Shown piece by piece: positions 16,661 through 24,450 of a DNA stretch of 44,476 bases. The notes under the pieces are model-generated. The model searched no databases. It was not told where the DNA came from and saw only the letters and a program-made list of their open reading frames with translations. Origin of the DNA: an uncultured Caryophanales bacterium. Its GTDB lineage: Bacteria; Bacillota_I; Bacilli_A; RF39; UBA660. A program made the translations under genes and the position numbers. The DNA lies in contig CANOBK010000012.1 of the NCBI GenBank assembly GCA_947564265.1, positions 1 through 44,476 on the forward strand. Direction: 5' to 3'. Position 1 is the stretch's first letter. Every line of letters starts with the position of its first letter.

Positions 16661-16999
16661 ATGAAATTTTATGTATGTCCAGTTTGTGGAAATGTTGTAG
16701 TTGCGACGGAAGGTAATATTGTAACCTGTTGTGGAGAAAAGTTAAATGGTCAGGAAATCAAAACTGCAGAGGGAAAGCATCGATTATTAGTGGAAGAAAA
16801 AGGGAATCAAATTCATTTGACCTCGGAACATGGAATGACCAAAGAACATCATTTGAATTTTATTGCGTATGGAAAAGAAAATCAGTATGTCGTAGTGAAA
16901 CTTCAAAAAGAGAAACCTGTTGACATCACATTAGAAAAACAAGAAGAAGCAGAAATTATCTTTGGATGCAACCAACATGGTGTTTGGAGAAACGAGTAA
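16661..16999 (+). CDS. dfx: Desulfoferrodoxin / superoxide reductase
   Basis: A 112-residue two-iron protein that reduces superoxide to peroxide in anaerobes. The N-terminal desulforedoxin centre is C6, C9, C23 and C24 (CPVCG...CCG). The catalytic centre ligands are all present: H40, H57, H63, C103 and H106 in GCNQHGVW. K39 before H40 matches the catalytic Lys of the family, whereas the preceding Glu is Gly here, and the usual HPM is HGM. AGAAGGAAG precedes the ATG. It shares an operon with the SDR and ends at a terminator that overlaps the stop. A decayed copy of its 3' end lies at 18372-18442. Confidence 0.93.
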   Translation: MKFYVCPVCGNVVVATEGNIVTCCGEKLNGQEIKTAEGKHRLLVEEKGNQIHLTSEHGMTKEHHLNFIAYGKENQYVVVKLQKEKPVDITLEKQEEAEIIFGCNQHGVWRNE

Positions 17000-17014
17000 G
17001 AAACTCGTTTTTTT
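16991..17014 (+). terminator. Rho-independent terminator overlapping dfx stop
   Basis: AACGAGT (16991-16997) and ACTCGTT (17003-17009) around a 5-nt loop, then a T-run. The stop codon begins in the 5' arm. Confidence 0.85.
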
Positions 17015-17035
17015 CTGGCGATTTTTATAGTTTTG

Positions 17036-17044
17036 TGATATACT
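17036..17044 (+). promoter_or_regulatory. Extended -10 promoter (TGA-TATACT)
   Basis: TG at 17036-17037 and TATACT at 17039-17044, placed 53 bp before the start of the following gene. No clear -35. Confidence 0.45.
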
Positions 17045-17096
17045 AAAGCACAACTTATCAAAAGAAAAGTACTAGAATTAGATTTCAGGTGAAGGT

Positions 17097-17999
17097 ATGG
17101 AAAATTATAATCAAAAATTAAGAAATATATTAGGAAAGTATTTAGATACTTGTGCATGGTATGGAATGAGTATAAGAAACGGTGCTGAACAGTATGCAAA
17201 TAGATTATACCAATTAGAAAATACTGAAAATCCTTATGAAAAACTATATCGAGAATACCTAATTTCAGTGATGTATCTAGATGCCTATAAATTATCCTTA
17301 TATCGACAAAAAGAATGTTTAGCAGATGATTCTGATACCGAATTTTTAGGTCAATTAGTGGATATAGTCGATCAAGATAATCTTCTGGCAGAGGTTAGTA
17401 GTAATCTAGAATTTTTAATCCGATTAATTGAGGAATGTTACAATTTTAGACAGATGAATGGTTTAGGAAAGATTAATGTTGTGAAGTCACTCAGTGATAG
17501 TGAAAATGAGTGGATATTAGAGGAGTTTCCCATCCATAAACAAGATCTAGATACCTATGATATAGAAGTTCATTTAAATCATATCCTAGATAGTATTAAA
17601 AATCAGACAAGTCATCAAAGAAATGATGCATTTTATGAATTTAAAGATGCTATTATGTTAAATGTCATGGGATTTATCCGTAATTTAACAAATTACGATT
17701 ATGGTAATGCAGAAAATCTATTACTAGAACTAGCACAAAAAGATTATGCTGCCTCTAAATTTTTAGTGGATTGTTCAAAAGAACGCGAGTTATTTTTGGA
17801 TCATATCGATTTATACGAAAATTATAGTAAAAGAGATATTTTGAATGAATTAATATCAGTTCCAGAATTTTTAAAAGACGCAATCTGGAATGTAGCATAT
17901 GTCTATGTATATCAAGAGTACGATGGTAATACGATTGATGTAGAAGAAATCGATGAATGTAAAGATACAGAGGTTATGAAAAAATTGATTATTAATTAA
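17097..17999 (+). CDS. Unknown all-helical protein
   Basis: A 300-residue acidic, soluble and apparently all-alpha protein with no motif I recognise. Examples of its helical text are YEKLYREYLISVMYLDAYKL, LEFLIRLIEECYNFRQ and ELAQKDYAASKFLVDCSKER. The ATG follows AGGTGAAGG. It has its own extended -10 promoter and its own strong terminator, so it is monocistronic. It lies between dfx and the decayed dfx copy, meaning that an imperfect direct repeat flanks this gene. Confidence 0.75.
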   Translation: MENYNQKLRNILGKYLDTCAWYGMSIRNGAEQYANRLYQLENTENPYEKLYREYLISVMYLDAYKLSLYRQKECLADDSDTEFLGQLVDIVDQDNLLAEVSSNLEFLIRLIEECYNFRQMNGLGKINVVKSLSDSENEWILEEFPIHKQDLDTYDIEVHLNHILDSIKNQTSHQRNDAFYEFKDAIMLNVMGFIRNLTNYDYGNAENLLLELAQKDYAASKFLVDCSKERELFLDHIDLYENYSKRDILNELISVPEFLKDAIWNVAYVYVYQEYDGNTIDVEEIDECKDTEVMKKLIIN

Positions 18000-18007
18000 T
18001 TAAGTGT

Positions 18008-18040
18008 AAAAAGTACAAAAAACAAAATTGTACTTTTTCT
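18008..18040 (+). terminator. Strong rho-independent terminator
   Basis: An 11-bp perfect stem, AAAAAGTACAA (18008-18018) with TTGTACTTTTT (18028-18038), and a 9-nt A-rich loop. The symmetric A- and T-runs could make it bidirectional. Confidence 0.85.
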
Positions 18041-18047
18041 ATGAATT

Positions 18048-18056
18048 TGCTATACT
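18048..18056 (+). promoter_or_regulatory. Orphan extended -10 promoter (TGC-TATACT)
   Basis: TG at 18048-18049 and TATACT at 18051-18056, right after the terminator at 18008-18040. No intact gene follows for 400 bp, so it may serve a remnant, a small RNA, or the distant SGNH gene. Confidence 0.4.
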
Positions 18057-18371
18057 TCTAGTGTGAATTAAAGAAAATCATTTTAGCAATAGGAACATTA
18101 GAAGATATGGATGTTATTATTTGTAATCAACATGCGTTTGTAAAAGATTTAATAATTTGCTAAAATAAACTAGAAAAGTTGATGTCGAGGAAGATTGAAA
18201 AGTAAAAAATCGATAGTAATAAACAAATGAAAAATCAGAAATATAATACTACTATTTAACTTCGATTTGATATCTTGCTTGTTTGGTTGTTCTCATAGTC
18301 CATTACATTTTATTAAACAAAGAATGATTGTTCAATCCAAGAAAATAAATAATATACTATTGAAATAGATA

Positions 18372-18442
18372 TTTGAAAAAAGAAGAAAGAAATTATCTTT
18401 GGTTACAATCAATATGAAGTTTGGAAAAATATAAATTTATAA
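18372..18442 (+). pseudogene. Decayed duplicate of the desulfoferrodoxin 3' end
   Basis: AGAAATTATCTTTGG at 18388-18402 is identical to 16951-16965 in dfx, and similarity continues to about 18430 (20 of 31 positions by my count) and upstream into the A-rich stretch. In frame it reads EIIFGYNQYEVWKN against EIIFGCNQHGVWRN in dfx. The two iron ligands, C103 and H106, are both replaced by Tyr. An in-frame TGA at 18374 cuts it off upstream and it ends at TAA 18440-18442. Most changes are G to A or C to T, as in AT-biased decay. Confidence 0.7.
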
Positions 18443-18460
18443 TAAGAAGGTGATATATTT

Positions 18461-19288
18461 ATGAAAAAAACATTATTAAAAGAAAGTATAATTCAGGAAC
18501 TAGAAAAGGAGCTTCAAATAAGTAATGATAAAGTTCAAAAAATACAGAAAGAAATTACATTAAAAAATAATTTAATTTGCACTAATAAAAAAGTGAATAA
18601 AATAGTAATTACCTATGCTACAATATTAACTATTGTTTTGTTTGGAGGAATCTTTCTATATAAATCGAAGATGGACTCAAGTCAAATGGTTATTTCAGGT
18701 TATCAATCTGATATTTCTCAATACAAAGAAAAACTAGATAAATATGACTCACTTTACTTATTTTTGGGAGATTCATTAATTGAATTCTATGATATTTTTA
18801 AATTCTTTCCCGATTACCGTGTAATTAATAGTGGGAAAGGCGGAAATACAACGGATGATATTCTAGAAAACTTATATACAAGAGTATATCGATATCATCC
18901 AACAGAAATCTTTTTACAGATTGGCACGAATGATATAACTGCTAATAAAACAATAGAAGAAATCTATCAAAATATCAAAAAAATAGTAGAGGATATAAAA
19001 GTGGAGTTACCTGAAGTAAACATATACATTGAATCACTTTATCCATCACGTGGTACCTGGTCAGAAAATAAAGGGAATGATAGGCGAAAGCAAATAAACC
19101 AGTTATTACAAGAGTTTTGTCAACAACATAACTATACTTATATAGATATGTATTCTTCTTTAAAGGAAGAAAATAGTGATGAAATTAAAGAACAATATGT
19201 AATAGATGGGCTTCATTTAAGTGATGAAGGATATGAAGTAATTACCAATGAATTAAGAAAATATATGGGTGTTAAAAGTGAAAAGTAG
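18461..19288 (+). CDS. Membrane-anchored SGNH/GDSL hydrolase or O-acetyl transfer domain
   Basis: A 275-residue protein with a charged N-terminus (1-45, coiled-coil-like), one transmembrane helix at about 47-66 (VITYATILTIVLFGGIFLY), and an extracytoplasmic SGNH domain. Block I is FLGDSLIEF with S105, block II has the Gly/Asn oxyanion residues in NSGKGGNTTDD, block III is IGTND, and block V is DGLHLSDEGY with D249 and H252. Such domains are esterases or complete the acetyl transfer begun by membrane acyltransferase-3 proteins. The next gene is exactly such an acyltransferase and overlaps this one by about 11 bp. Together they look like an OatA/OafB-type enzyme split in two. First gene of the polysaccharide locus; AGAAGGTGA precedes it. 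Confidence 0.88.
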   Translation: MKKTLLKESIIQELEKELQISNDKVQKIQKEITLKNNLICTNKKVNKIVITYATILTIVLFGGIFLYKSKMDSSQMVISGYQSDISQYKEKLDKYDSLYLFLGDSLIEFYDIFKFFPDYRVINSGKGGNTTDDILENLYTRVYRYHPTEIFLQIGTNDITANKTIEEIYQNIKKIVEDIKVELPEVNIYIESLYPSRGTWSENKGNDRRKQINQLLQEFCQQHNYTYIDMYSSLKEENSDEIKEQYVIDGLHLSDEGYEVITNELRKYMGVKSEK

Positions 19289-20354
19289 AAATGAAGTAAT
19301 TGATATTATTAGGGCTTTTGGAATTATTTTGGTGGTCATAGGACATAGTACCTATAATTTATTTGTAAGTAGATTTACTTATCTTTTTCACTTACCACTT
19401 TTTTTTGTTTTATCTGGTTATTTATACCAAGAATCATCTAGTTTGAAACCATGGGAATATATTGGATTAAGAATGAAATCTTACCTAAAAGTTTATGTAG
19501 TTTACAATACCATTTTTGTTATTTTTCATAATGTTTTTTTACAATTACATCTATTTACAGGTGTCACCTTAGGATTTAATGATATTATAATTGGTCTCTT
19601 AAATTCCCTCTTTTTTACTACAATAGAACCGTTTTCTGGTGCGTTATGGTTTATGCCAGTATTATTAGTTAGCTTAATATTCTTTAACTTTATATATTAT
19701 GTTACAAATTCTATGCAAGAGTATCGAGAATTAAAACGAGGACTTATAATTTTAATAATTACAATAGTAGGAATTTATTTAAACCAAAACAACTTAAGTT
19801 TTGGGCTTCATTATCAGACTGTATTAGTAGTTTTGCCTTACTTATATATTGGTCAATTAGTAAGAAAAAATGGATTAGAAAAGTTAAAAGGAAGTAAAAT
19901 ATGTGCACTAGGAATTGTCATTATTACCTTAATTGCTTTATATCTAATTCCAGGAAGAGTGGAATTATCACAAAATTTATTGTGGAAATTTTATCTTTTT
20001 TATCCATTAGCAACTGGGATGATTTATGTTACCTATGTAATTGCGATGATGATACATCAACATACTAAAAAGATGGCTGAGTTGTTTAAATATATAGGGA
20101 GGAAAACAATCCCAATTATGGGACTACATTTCTTTTGTTTTAAATTATTTGATTTTTTTGTGATTCACTTAGTTACGAGGAATTATGACATTCTACCTAG
20201 ATTGACAGTTTCATATCCTGAATTTTGGCCAGTATATACAATAATTGGTGTAATAGGATCATTAACTATTATTTTATTAATTGAAGGAATTAAAAAAATG
20301 CATAAAGAACATAAATGGAGAAATATCTTAGAAAAGATATTGATTTCAACTTAG
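19278..20354 (+). CDS. Acyltransferase-3 family membrane O-acyltransferase
   Basis: A 358-residue integral membrane protein with about ten hydrophobic segments. The N-terminus shows the family signature DIIRAFGIILVVIGHS, with R12 and H23 at the R-x10-H spacing used for catalysis. Proteins of this family move acetyl groups from cytosolic acetyl-CoA across the membrane onto surface sugars. The likely start is GTG at 19278 with GGGTG 7 nt upstream; GTG at 19269 is an alternative adding three residues. It overlaps the SGNH gene, so the two are coupled and probably act as one O-acetylation system on the locus polysaccharide. Confidence 0.88.
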   Translation: MKSRNEVIDIIRAFGIILVVIGHSTYNLFVSRFTYLFHLPLFFVLSGYLYQESSSLKPWEYIGLRMKSYLKVYVVYNTIFVIFHNVFLQLHLFTGVTLGFNDIIIGLLNSLFFTTIEPFSGALWFMPVLLVSLIFFNFIYYVTNSMQEYRELKRGLIILIITIVGIYLNQNNLSFGLHYQTVLVVLPYLYIGQLVRKNGLEKLKGSKICALGIVIITLIALYLIPGRVELSQNLLWKFYLFYPLATGMIYVTYVIAMMIHQHTKKMAELFKYIGRKTIPIMGLHFFCFKLFDFFVIHLVTRNYDILPRLTVSYPEFWPVYTIIGVIGSLTIILLIEGIKKMHKEHKWRNILEKILIST

Positions 20355-20364
20355 GAAATAAAAT

Positions 20365-20439
20365 ATGACATATTATTATATTTTGAAATTAAGAAAAAAA
20401 GTAAAAGATATTTTATTGATACTAACGATTTTTCTATAA
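20365..20439 (+). CDS. Possible 24-residue small ORF or gene remnant
   Basis: ATG at 20365 with AGGA 9 nt upstream opens a short frame reading MTYYYILKLRKKVKDILLIL plus four residues, ending at TAA. A basic centre and a hydrophobic end could make a small membrane peptide, or it may be the N-terminal scrap of a lost gene. It sits directly after the acyltransferase and before a hairpin. Weak case. Confidence 0.25.
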   Translation: MTYYYILKLRKKVKDILLILTIFL

Positions 20440-20468
20440 AAATTTCTCAGGAAATTGTAATTTCAAGT

Positions 20469-20498
20469 TATTTACTAGATATAGATAACTAGTAAATA
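20469..20498 (+). terminator. Hairpin, possible terminator after acyltransferase gene
   Basis: TATTTACTAG (20469-20478) pairs perfectly with CTAGTAAATA (20489-20498) around a 10-nt loop. The following tract is only moderately T-rich. The arms resemble those of the terminator at 14873-14906 (TTTACTAGA ... AGTAAAT). Confidence 0.5.
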
Positions 20499-20735
20499 TA
20501 TTTTCAATCATAACATGATGATAAAGAGAGTGATTTTTGTTCCTTTGATAAGTTCAAAAATTGCTCTTTTAAATTTCTTAAAATAAATATATAATGCCAT
20601 TTTATATAATTTTTGGTGGGTCGTTAACCGTCCGTTTTTTTTTAATAACTCATAGTATACTTTCAATCGGAACAATAATAACAGGAAAACAATGAAAATA
20701 GGAATGCTCTTTTCTGTCAAAAAACGTTATATTTC

Positions 20736-20764
20736 TTGAGATATATTGCTTTTTGCTTTATACT
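20736..20764 (+). promoter_or_regulatory. Sigma-A promoter upstream of rmlC
   Basis: TTGAGA (20736-20741), 17-bp spacer, TATACT (20759-20764), with the start codon at 20783. Likely drives the run of genes from rmlC onward. Confidence 0.7.
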
Positions 20765-20782
20765 TAAATATAGGAGGGTAAT

Positions 20783-21373
20783 ATGGAAGAATTAGTTACA
20801 GAAAATGGAACAAAAATAATAAAAACAAAATTAGTAGATTGTTATATAATTGAGCCAAATGTTCATGGTGATCATAGAGGCTACTTCATGGAAAGTCATA
20901 GTGAAAAAACATTAAGGGAGGCAGGACTTGATTATCGTTTTGTTCAGGGAAATGAATCATTTACTGCAAAAAAGAATACAATTCGGGGATTACATTTTCA
21001 AACGGAACCTATGACACAAGCAAAATTAGTAAGATGTACAGAAGGTGCTATTGATGATGTGGTAGTTGATTTAAGAATTGGTTCACCGACATATAAAGAA
21101 TGGATTAAAGTAACACTTAGTAAAGAAAATAAAAGGCAACTATTATTGCCTAGAGGATTTGCTCATGGTTTTATCACCTTAACAGATGATGTGACATTTA
21201 ATTATATGGTAGATAATGATTACTCTTATAAACATGATGCAGGAATTTTATGGAATGATCCAGAGATTGGGGTAGATTGGGGCCTTGATGACGAACAGCC
21301 AATTCTTTCTGATAAAGATACAAAACATCCAGTTCTATCAAAGAGTAGAGCTAACTTTAGATATACAAAATAA
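20783..21373 (+). CDS. rmlC: dTDP-4-dehydrorhamnose 3,5-epimerase
   Basis: A 196-residue cupin epimerase, third step of dTDP-L-rhamnose synthesis. GDHRGYFMESH, TIRGLHFQ with catalytic-type H71, PRGFAHGF and FNYMVDNDYSYKHDAG with Tyr141 are all family landmarks, as is GILWNDPEIGVDW. AGGAGGG lies 4-10 nt before the ATG. The partner genes rmlA, rmlB and rmlD are not in the window, so they must be elsewhere or this paralogue makes a related sugar. It implies a rhamnose-type sugar in the polymer made here. Confidence 0.93.
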   Translation: MEELVTENGTKIIKTKLVDCYIIEPNVHGDHRGYFMESHSEKTLREAGLDYRFVQGNESFTAKKNTIRGLHFQTEPMTQAKLVRCTEGAIDDVVVDLRIGSPTYKEWIKVTLSKENKRQLLLPRGFAHGFITLTDDVTFNYMVDNDYSYKHDAGILWNDPEIGVDWGLDDEQPILSDKDTKHPVLSKSRANFRYTK

Positions 21374-21480
21374 ATGATATCAATATTCGTTTTAAAGTGA
21401 TGTAACAATGATATTAACTTTCCTATTAATTTCTAAGTTAGAAAACCAAAAAATAATAAGTATAGAAATAAGGTGAAAAT

Positions 21481-22332
21481 ATGGTAGCTTTTATTATTTT
21501 ACATTACAAGGCAATCGAAGAGACGATAGAATGTTTAAATGCAGTAAAAAAATTAAACTCACAAGAAAAGATTAAAATTATTATAGTGAGTAATAGTGAA
21601 ATTTCTGAAAAAGAAAAAGCAAAGCTTTTAAAATATACAAAGGATATCATCATAAATAAAGAAAATGTAGGCTTTGCAAAAGCAAATAATATTGGATGCA
21701 GATATGCAATAAAAAAATATAAACCATCTTATTTAGTTGTTATCAATAATGATGTAATTATCAAACAAAAGCAATTTATAGAGCTCATAGAAACTTCATA
21801 TCAAGATTTTAAATTTGATATATTAGGTCCAAAAATAGAATCACCTAGTAACGAGTCTGTGAATCCATTTCCTGCTTTGGACGATGTAAGAAAAATAGAA
21901 AAGGAAATTGAGAAAAACAACAAAATTATTAAATTATATCAAAGTCAGTTATTAACATTTTTATTTAAAATATATCACAATATAAAATACTTATTTATAA
22001 AGCCAAAAGATTTAGAAAACGGAAAAGAAAAGAAAAAAGGTGTCGCTCTTCACGGATGCGCATTGATTTTCTCTAAAAAATATTACCAAAAATATTCGGA
22101 TGTTTTTTATAATGATACCTTTTTATATCATGAGGAAGAATTCTTATATTTTAGAATGAAATTTGATAACTTATGTAGTGTTTATAATCCAGATATTGTT
22201 GTTTTTCATAAAGAAGGAGCATCCTTAGATCAAGTGTTTAGTAATCAAAATGTCAAAAAACAATTGTTTAAATATAAAGAACGTAATAATTCATTAACGA
22301 AATTATTAACCTATATAAAAAATCGGAAATAA
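21481..22332 (+). CDS. GT2 family glycosyltransferase (rhamnosyltransferase-like)
   Basis: A 283-residue cytosolic transferase. AFIILHYKAIEETIECLNA at the start, NVGFAKANNIGCRYA, and VVINNDVII as the DxD-equivalent are typical of GT2 rhamnosyltransferases such as WbbL/RgpB relatives. GCALIFSKKYY and a late HEEEFLYFRM acceptor/base segment follow. There is no transmembrane domain. AAGGTGA precedes the ATG; 107 bp separates it from rmlC and 12 bp from the permease gene. The specific sugar linkage is not derivable. Confidence 0.85.
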   Translation: MVAFIILHYKAIEETIECLNAVKKLNSQEKIKIIIVSNSEISEKEKAKLLKYTKDIIINKENVGFAKANNIGCRYAIKKYKPSYLVVINNDVIIKQKQFIELIETSYQDFKFDILGPKIESPSNESVNPFPALDDVRKIEKEIEKNNKIIKLYQSQLLTFLFKIYHNIKYLFIKPKDLENGKEKKKGVALHGCALIFSKKYYQKYSDVFYNDTFLYHEEEFLYFRMKFDNLCSVYNPDIVVFHKEGASLDQVFSNQNVKKQLFKYKERNNSLTKLLTYIKNRK

Positions 22333-22344
22333 AAGAGGTGCAGA

Positions 22345-23136
22345 ATGGAATTTATAAGAGAAATTGTCAAAAATAGAAAATTGATTTTTCAGTTGGGGAA
22401 AAATGATTTTAAAAATAAATTTGCAAATACTAGTTTAGGAGCAATATGGGGATTTGTTCAACCATTTATTTTCATATTGACTTATGCGATTGTTTTTCAA
22501 TTCATTATTAAGACAGGATATACATCAGATGTTCCCTATGTAGTTTGGTTTATTCCAGGAATCGCTATGTGGATGTTCACAAACGAGAGTATTTTGTCTG
22601 CGTCTGGATCCATTCGAGCATATAGTTATCTAGTCAAAAAAGTAATATTTCCAGTAGATATTATTCCATTAATCACTCTAGTATCATCAAGCTTTGTAAA
22701 CCTGTTTTTAATAGTAATTTCGATTATTATATGTGTTTTTATGGGTTATCTTCCCAATATATTATTACTACTTTATATATTAATTTCAGCATATTGCTTT
22801 ATTATTTCATTTACTAGATTAACCTCTGCAATTTCCACCCTAGTACCAGATTTCTTGCAATTACTAAATGTTTTAATGCAGTTACTTTTTTGGTTTAGTC
22901 CCATTATTTGGAATTTGGGAATGATATCAGACTATGAAATATTAGGAAAGATTATGAAATGCAATCCAATTACTTATTTAATAGAAGGTATAAGAGCATG
23001 CTATACAGATAGTTCATTTTTAGTTCATTTTGGATGGGGCTATACAATCGTATTTTGGGTGATTGTTTTAATACTTTTCTTATGGGGAAATAATATTTTC
23101 AAAAGAGCAAAAAAAGATTTCCCAGACGTTTTATAG
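22345..23136 (+). CDS. ABC-2 type polysaccharide export permease (Wzm/TagG/RgpC-like)
   Basis: A 263-residue integral membrane protein of six predicted helices. The N-terminal LGKNDFKNKFANTSLGAIWG is the usual amphipathic lead of this family, and WFIPGIAMWMFTNESI, FWFSPIIWNLGMI and the NPITYLIEGIRACY segment recur in Wzm/TagG. It forms the channel that exports an undecaprenyl-linked glycan made in the cytosol. The ATPase partner follows by 14 bp. Confidence 0.94.
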   Translation: MEFIREIVKNRKLIFQLGKNDFKNKFANTSLGAIWGFVQPFIFILTYAIVFQFIIKTGYTSDVPYVVWFIPGIAMWMFTNESILSASGSIRAYSYLVKKVIFPVDIIPLITLVSSSFVNLFLIVISIIICVFMGYLPNILLLLYILISAYCFIISFTRLTSAISTLVPDFLQLLNVLMQLLFWFSPIIWNLGMISDYEILGKIMKCNPITYLIEGIRACYTDSSFLVHFGWGYTIVFWVIVLILFLWGNNIFKRAKKDFPDVL

Positions 23137-23150
23137 GAGGAATAAATCTT

Positions 23151-24449
23151 ATGGATAAAATAATAATAAGTAATTTAACGAAAGAATATAAAATGTATCA
23201 TCGAAAAATTCATCGGTTAGAGGAATTAATTTTCCCATGGAGAAAAAAACATACCACCTTTACAGCTGTAAAAAATCTGGATTTAAAGCTCGAAGAGGGA
23301 GAAGTTTTAGGTATTTTAGGAAGAAATGGTGCTGGGAAATCAACACTTTTAAAAATGATTACGGGAGTTGTTACCCCTACGATTGGTAGTATGGAAGTCA
23401 ATGGAAAAATATCTTCATTACTAGAACTAGGAGCCGCCTTTAATGGTGAATTGACAGGAGAAGAAAATATTTATCAGCATGGACAAGTGATGGGATTAAC
23501 AAAGGAAGAAATAGAAAAAACAAAACAAGATATTATAGATTTTGCTGATATTGGTGAACACTTAAATCAGCCAGTTAAAACCTACTCATCTGGGATGTTT
23601 GCGAGATTAGCATTTGCCTGTGCAATTAATGTAAATCCAGATATTTTAATTGTTGATGAGGTATTGTCAGTTGGTGATGTAGCGTTTCAATTAAAATGTT
23701 TCAAAAAATTTGAAGAGTTCAAAAAAAATGGAAAAACAGTATTATTCGTATCACATAGCTTAGAGGATATTTTAAAAAATTGTTCCCGTTGCATTGTTAT
23801 GGAGCATGGAGAAAAAATTTTTGATGGTGAAACGAAAGAAGCAGTTGATTTTTACAAAAAAAGGATAGCAGAGGATGTAGAAAAAAAATTAGGTAATTCT
23901 ATCAATTATATTGATAAGAATAATAAAAAGACTTCTAAAATTCCAAAAGGTAGTAATTATTGGTTTAAAAAGATGGAATACAATAAGGAAGTAGAAACCT
24001 ATGGTAATGATAAAGCAACAATTATCGATTTTGGCGTTTTTGATTTAGAGGGTAATATTGTTACTACTATGAATAATGATGATGAATATATTTTTAAGAT
24101 GAAAGTACAGTTCAATGAAAATTTAGAAAATCCAGTTTTTGCATTTGGAATTAAAGATGTACGAGGGATGGATTTATGCGGAATGAACACAGAAATACAA
24201 AAAGTCAAAACTGGTAAATACAAAAAGGGAGAGATAGCAATTATCTCATTTAAACAAGTAATACCACTTGCACCAAGGAAGTATGTAGTATCGTTTGGTT
24301 GCTCTAAATACACGAAAGATGGAGACCTAGAGGTTTTTTCCCGGAAGTATGATGCTTTATTTATTGATATCGCAAATAAAAGATTTACGTCTGGTTTATT
24401 TGATTTAAAAACAGAAATAGATATAGAAAAAGGAAAAAATGAGGGATAA
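23151..24449 (+). CDS. ABC transporter ATPase with C-terminal Wzt-like polysaccharide-binding domain
   Basis: A 432-residue ATPase partner of the permease. The nucleotide-binding domain shows LGRNGAGKST with K63 (Walker A), YSSGMFARLAFA (signature, S147/G148), and ILIVDEVLSVGD with D169-E170 (Walker B). H-loop Ser-His is in FVSHS. After residue about 245 there is a linker and then a 160-residue beta-rich domain (MEYNKEVETYGN ... VPLAPR-type strands ending FDLKTEIDIEKG). That matches Wzt C-terminal domains, which bind the modified non-reducing end of the chain before export. Many Gram-positive TagH/RgpD proteins lack this type of domain. The presence of a WbdD-like enzyme at 29337 makes a cap-recognition role likely. 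Confidence 0.9.
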   Translation: MDKIIISNLTKEYKMYHRKIHRLEELIFPWRKKHTTFTAVKNLDLKLEEGEVLGILGRNGAGKSTLLKMITGVVTPTIGSMEVNGKISSLLELGAAFNGELTGEENIYQHGQVMGLTKEEIEKTKQDIIDFADIGEHLNQPVKTYSSGMFARLAFACAINVNPDILIVDEVLSVGDVAFQLKCFKKFEEFKKNGKTVLFVSHSLEDILKNCSRCIVMEHGEKIFDGETKEAVDFYKKRIAEDVEKKLGNSINYIDKNNKKTSKIPKGSNYWFKKMEYNKEVETYGNDKATIIDFGVFDLEGNIVTTMNNDDEYIFKMKVQFNENLENPVFAFGIKDVRGMDLCGMNTEIQKVKTGKYKKGEIAIISFKQVIPLAPRKYVVSFGCSKYTKDGDLEVFSRKYDALFIDIANKRFTSGLFDLKTEIDIEKGKNEG

Positions 24450-24450
24450 G

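Larger units (their letters stand above)
18041..18460 (+). other. 420-bp gene-free, decayed region left of the polysaccharide locus
   Basis: Very AT-rich. It holds an extended -10 promoter at 18048-18056 and a stop-to-stop reading frame 18062-18163. Read from 18071 that frame gives KKIILAIGTLEDMDVIICNQ and then HAFVKDLIIC; it has no good start and looks like a gene remnant. A decayed dfx 3' end lies at 18372-18442. From 18180 to 18370 I see nothing. The SGNH hydrolase ribosome site AGAAGGTGA lies at its right end. Confidence 0.6.
20355..20782 (+). other. 428-bp gap within the polysaccharide locus
   Basis: Apart from the 24-codon frame and a 10-bp hairpin there is no credible gene. A minus-strand frame at 20508-20720 has only a TTG start and no ribosome site. 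The right end carries the rmlC promoter and a strong AGGAGGG site. The gap suggests loss of a gene between the O-acetylation pair and rmlC. Confidence 0.55.

Noticed and set aside
18041-18460. tRNA, riboswitch or attachment site at the edge of the polysaccharide locus
   Set aside because: No cloverleaf, no TTCNANNC-type loop, no perfect direct repeat at 34410-34538, and no integrase or transposase in the window.
20508-20720. Minus-strand 70-codon frame in the polysaccharide locus gap
   Set aside because: Starts with TTG, has no Shine-Dalgarno, opposes all surrounding genes and has no recognisable motif.
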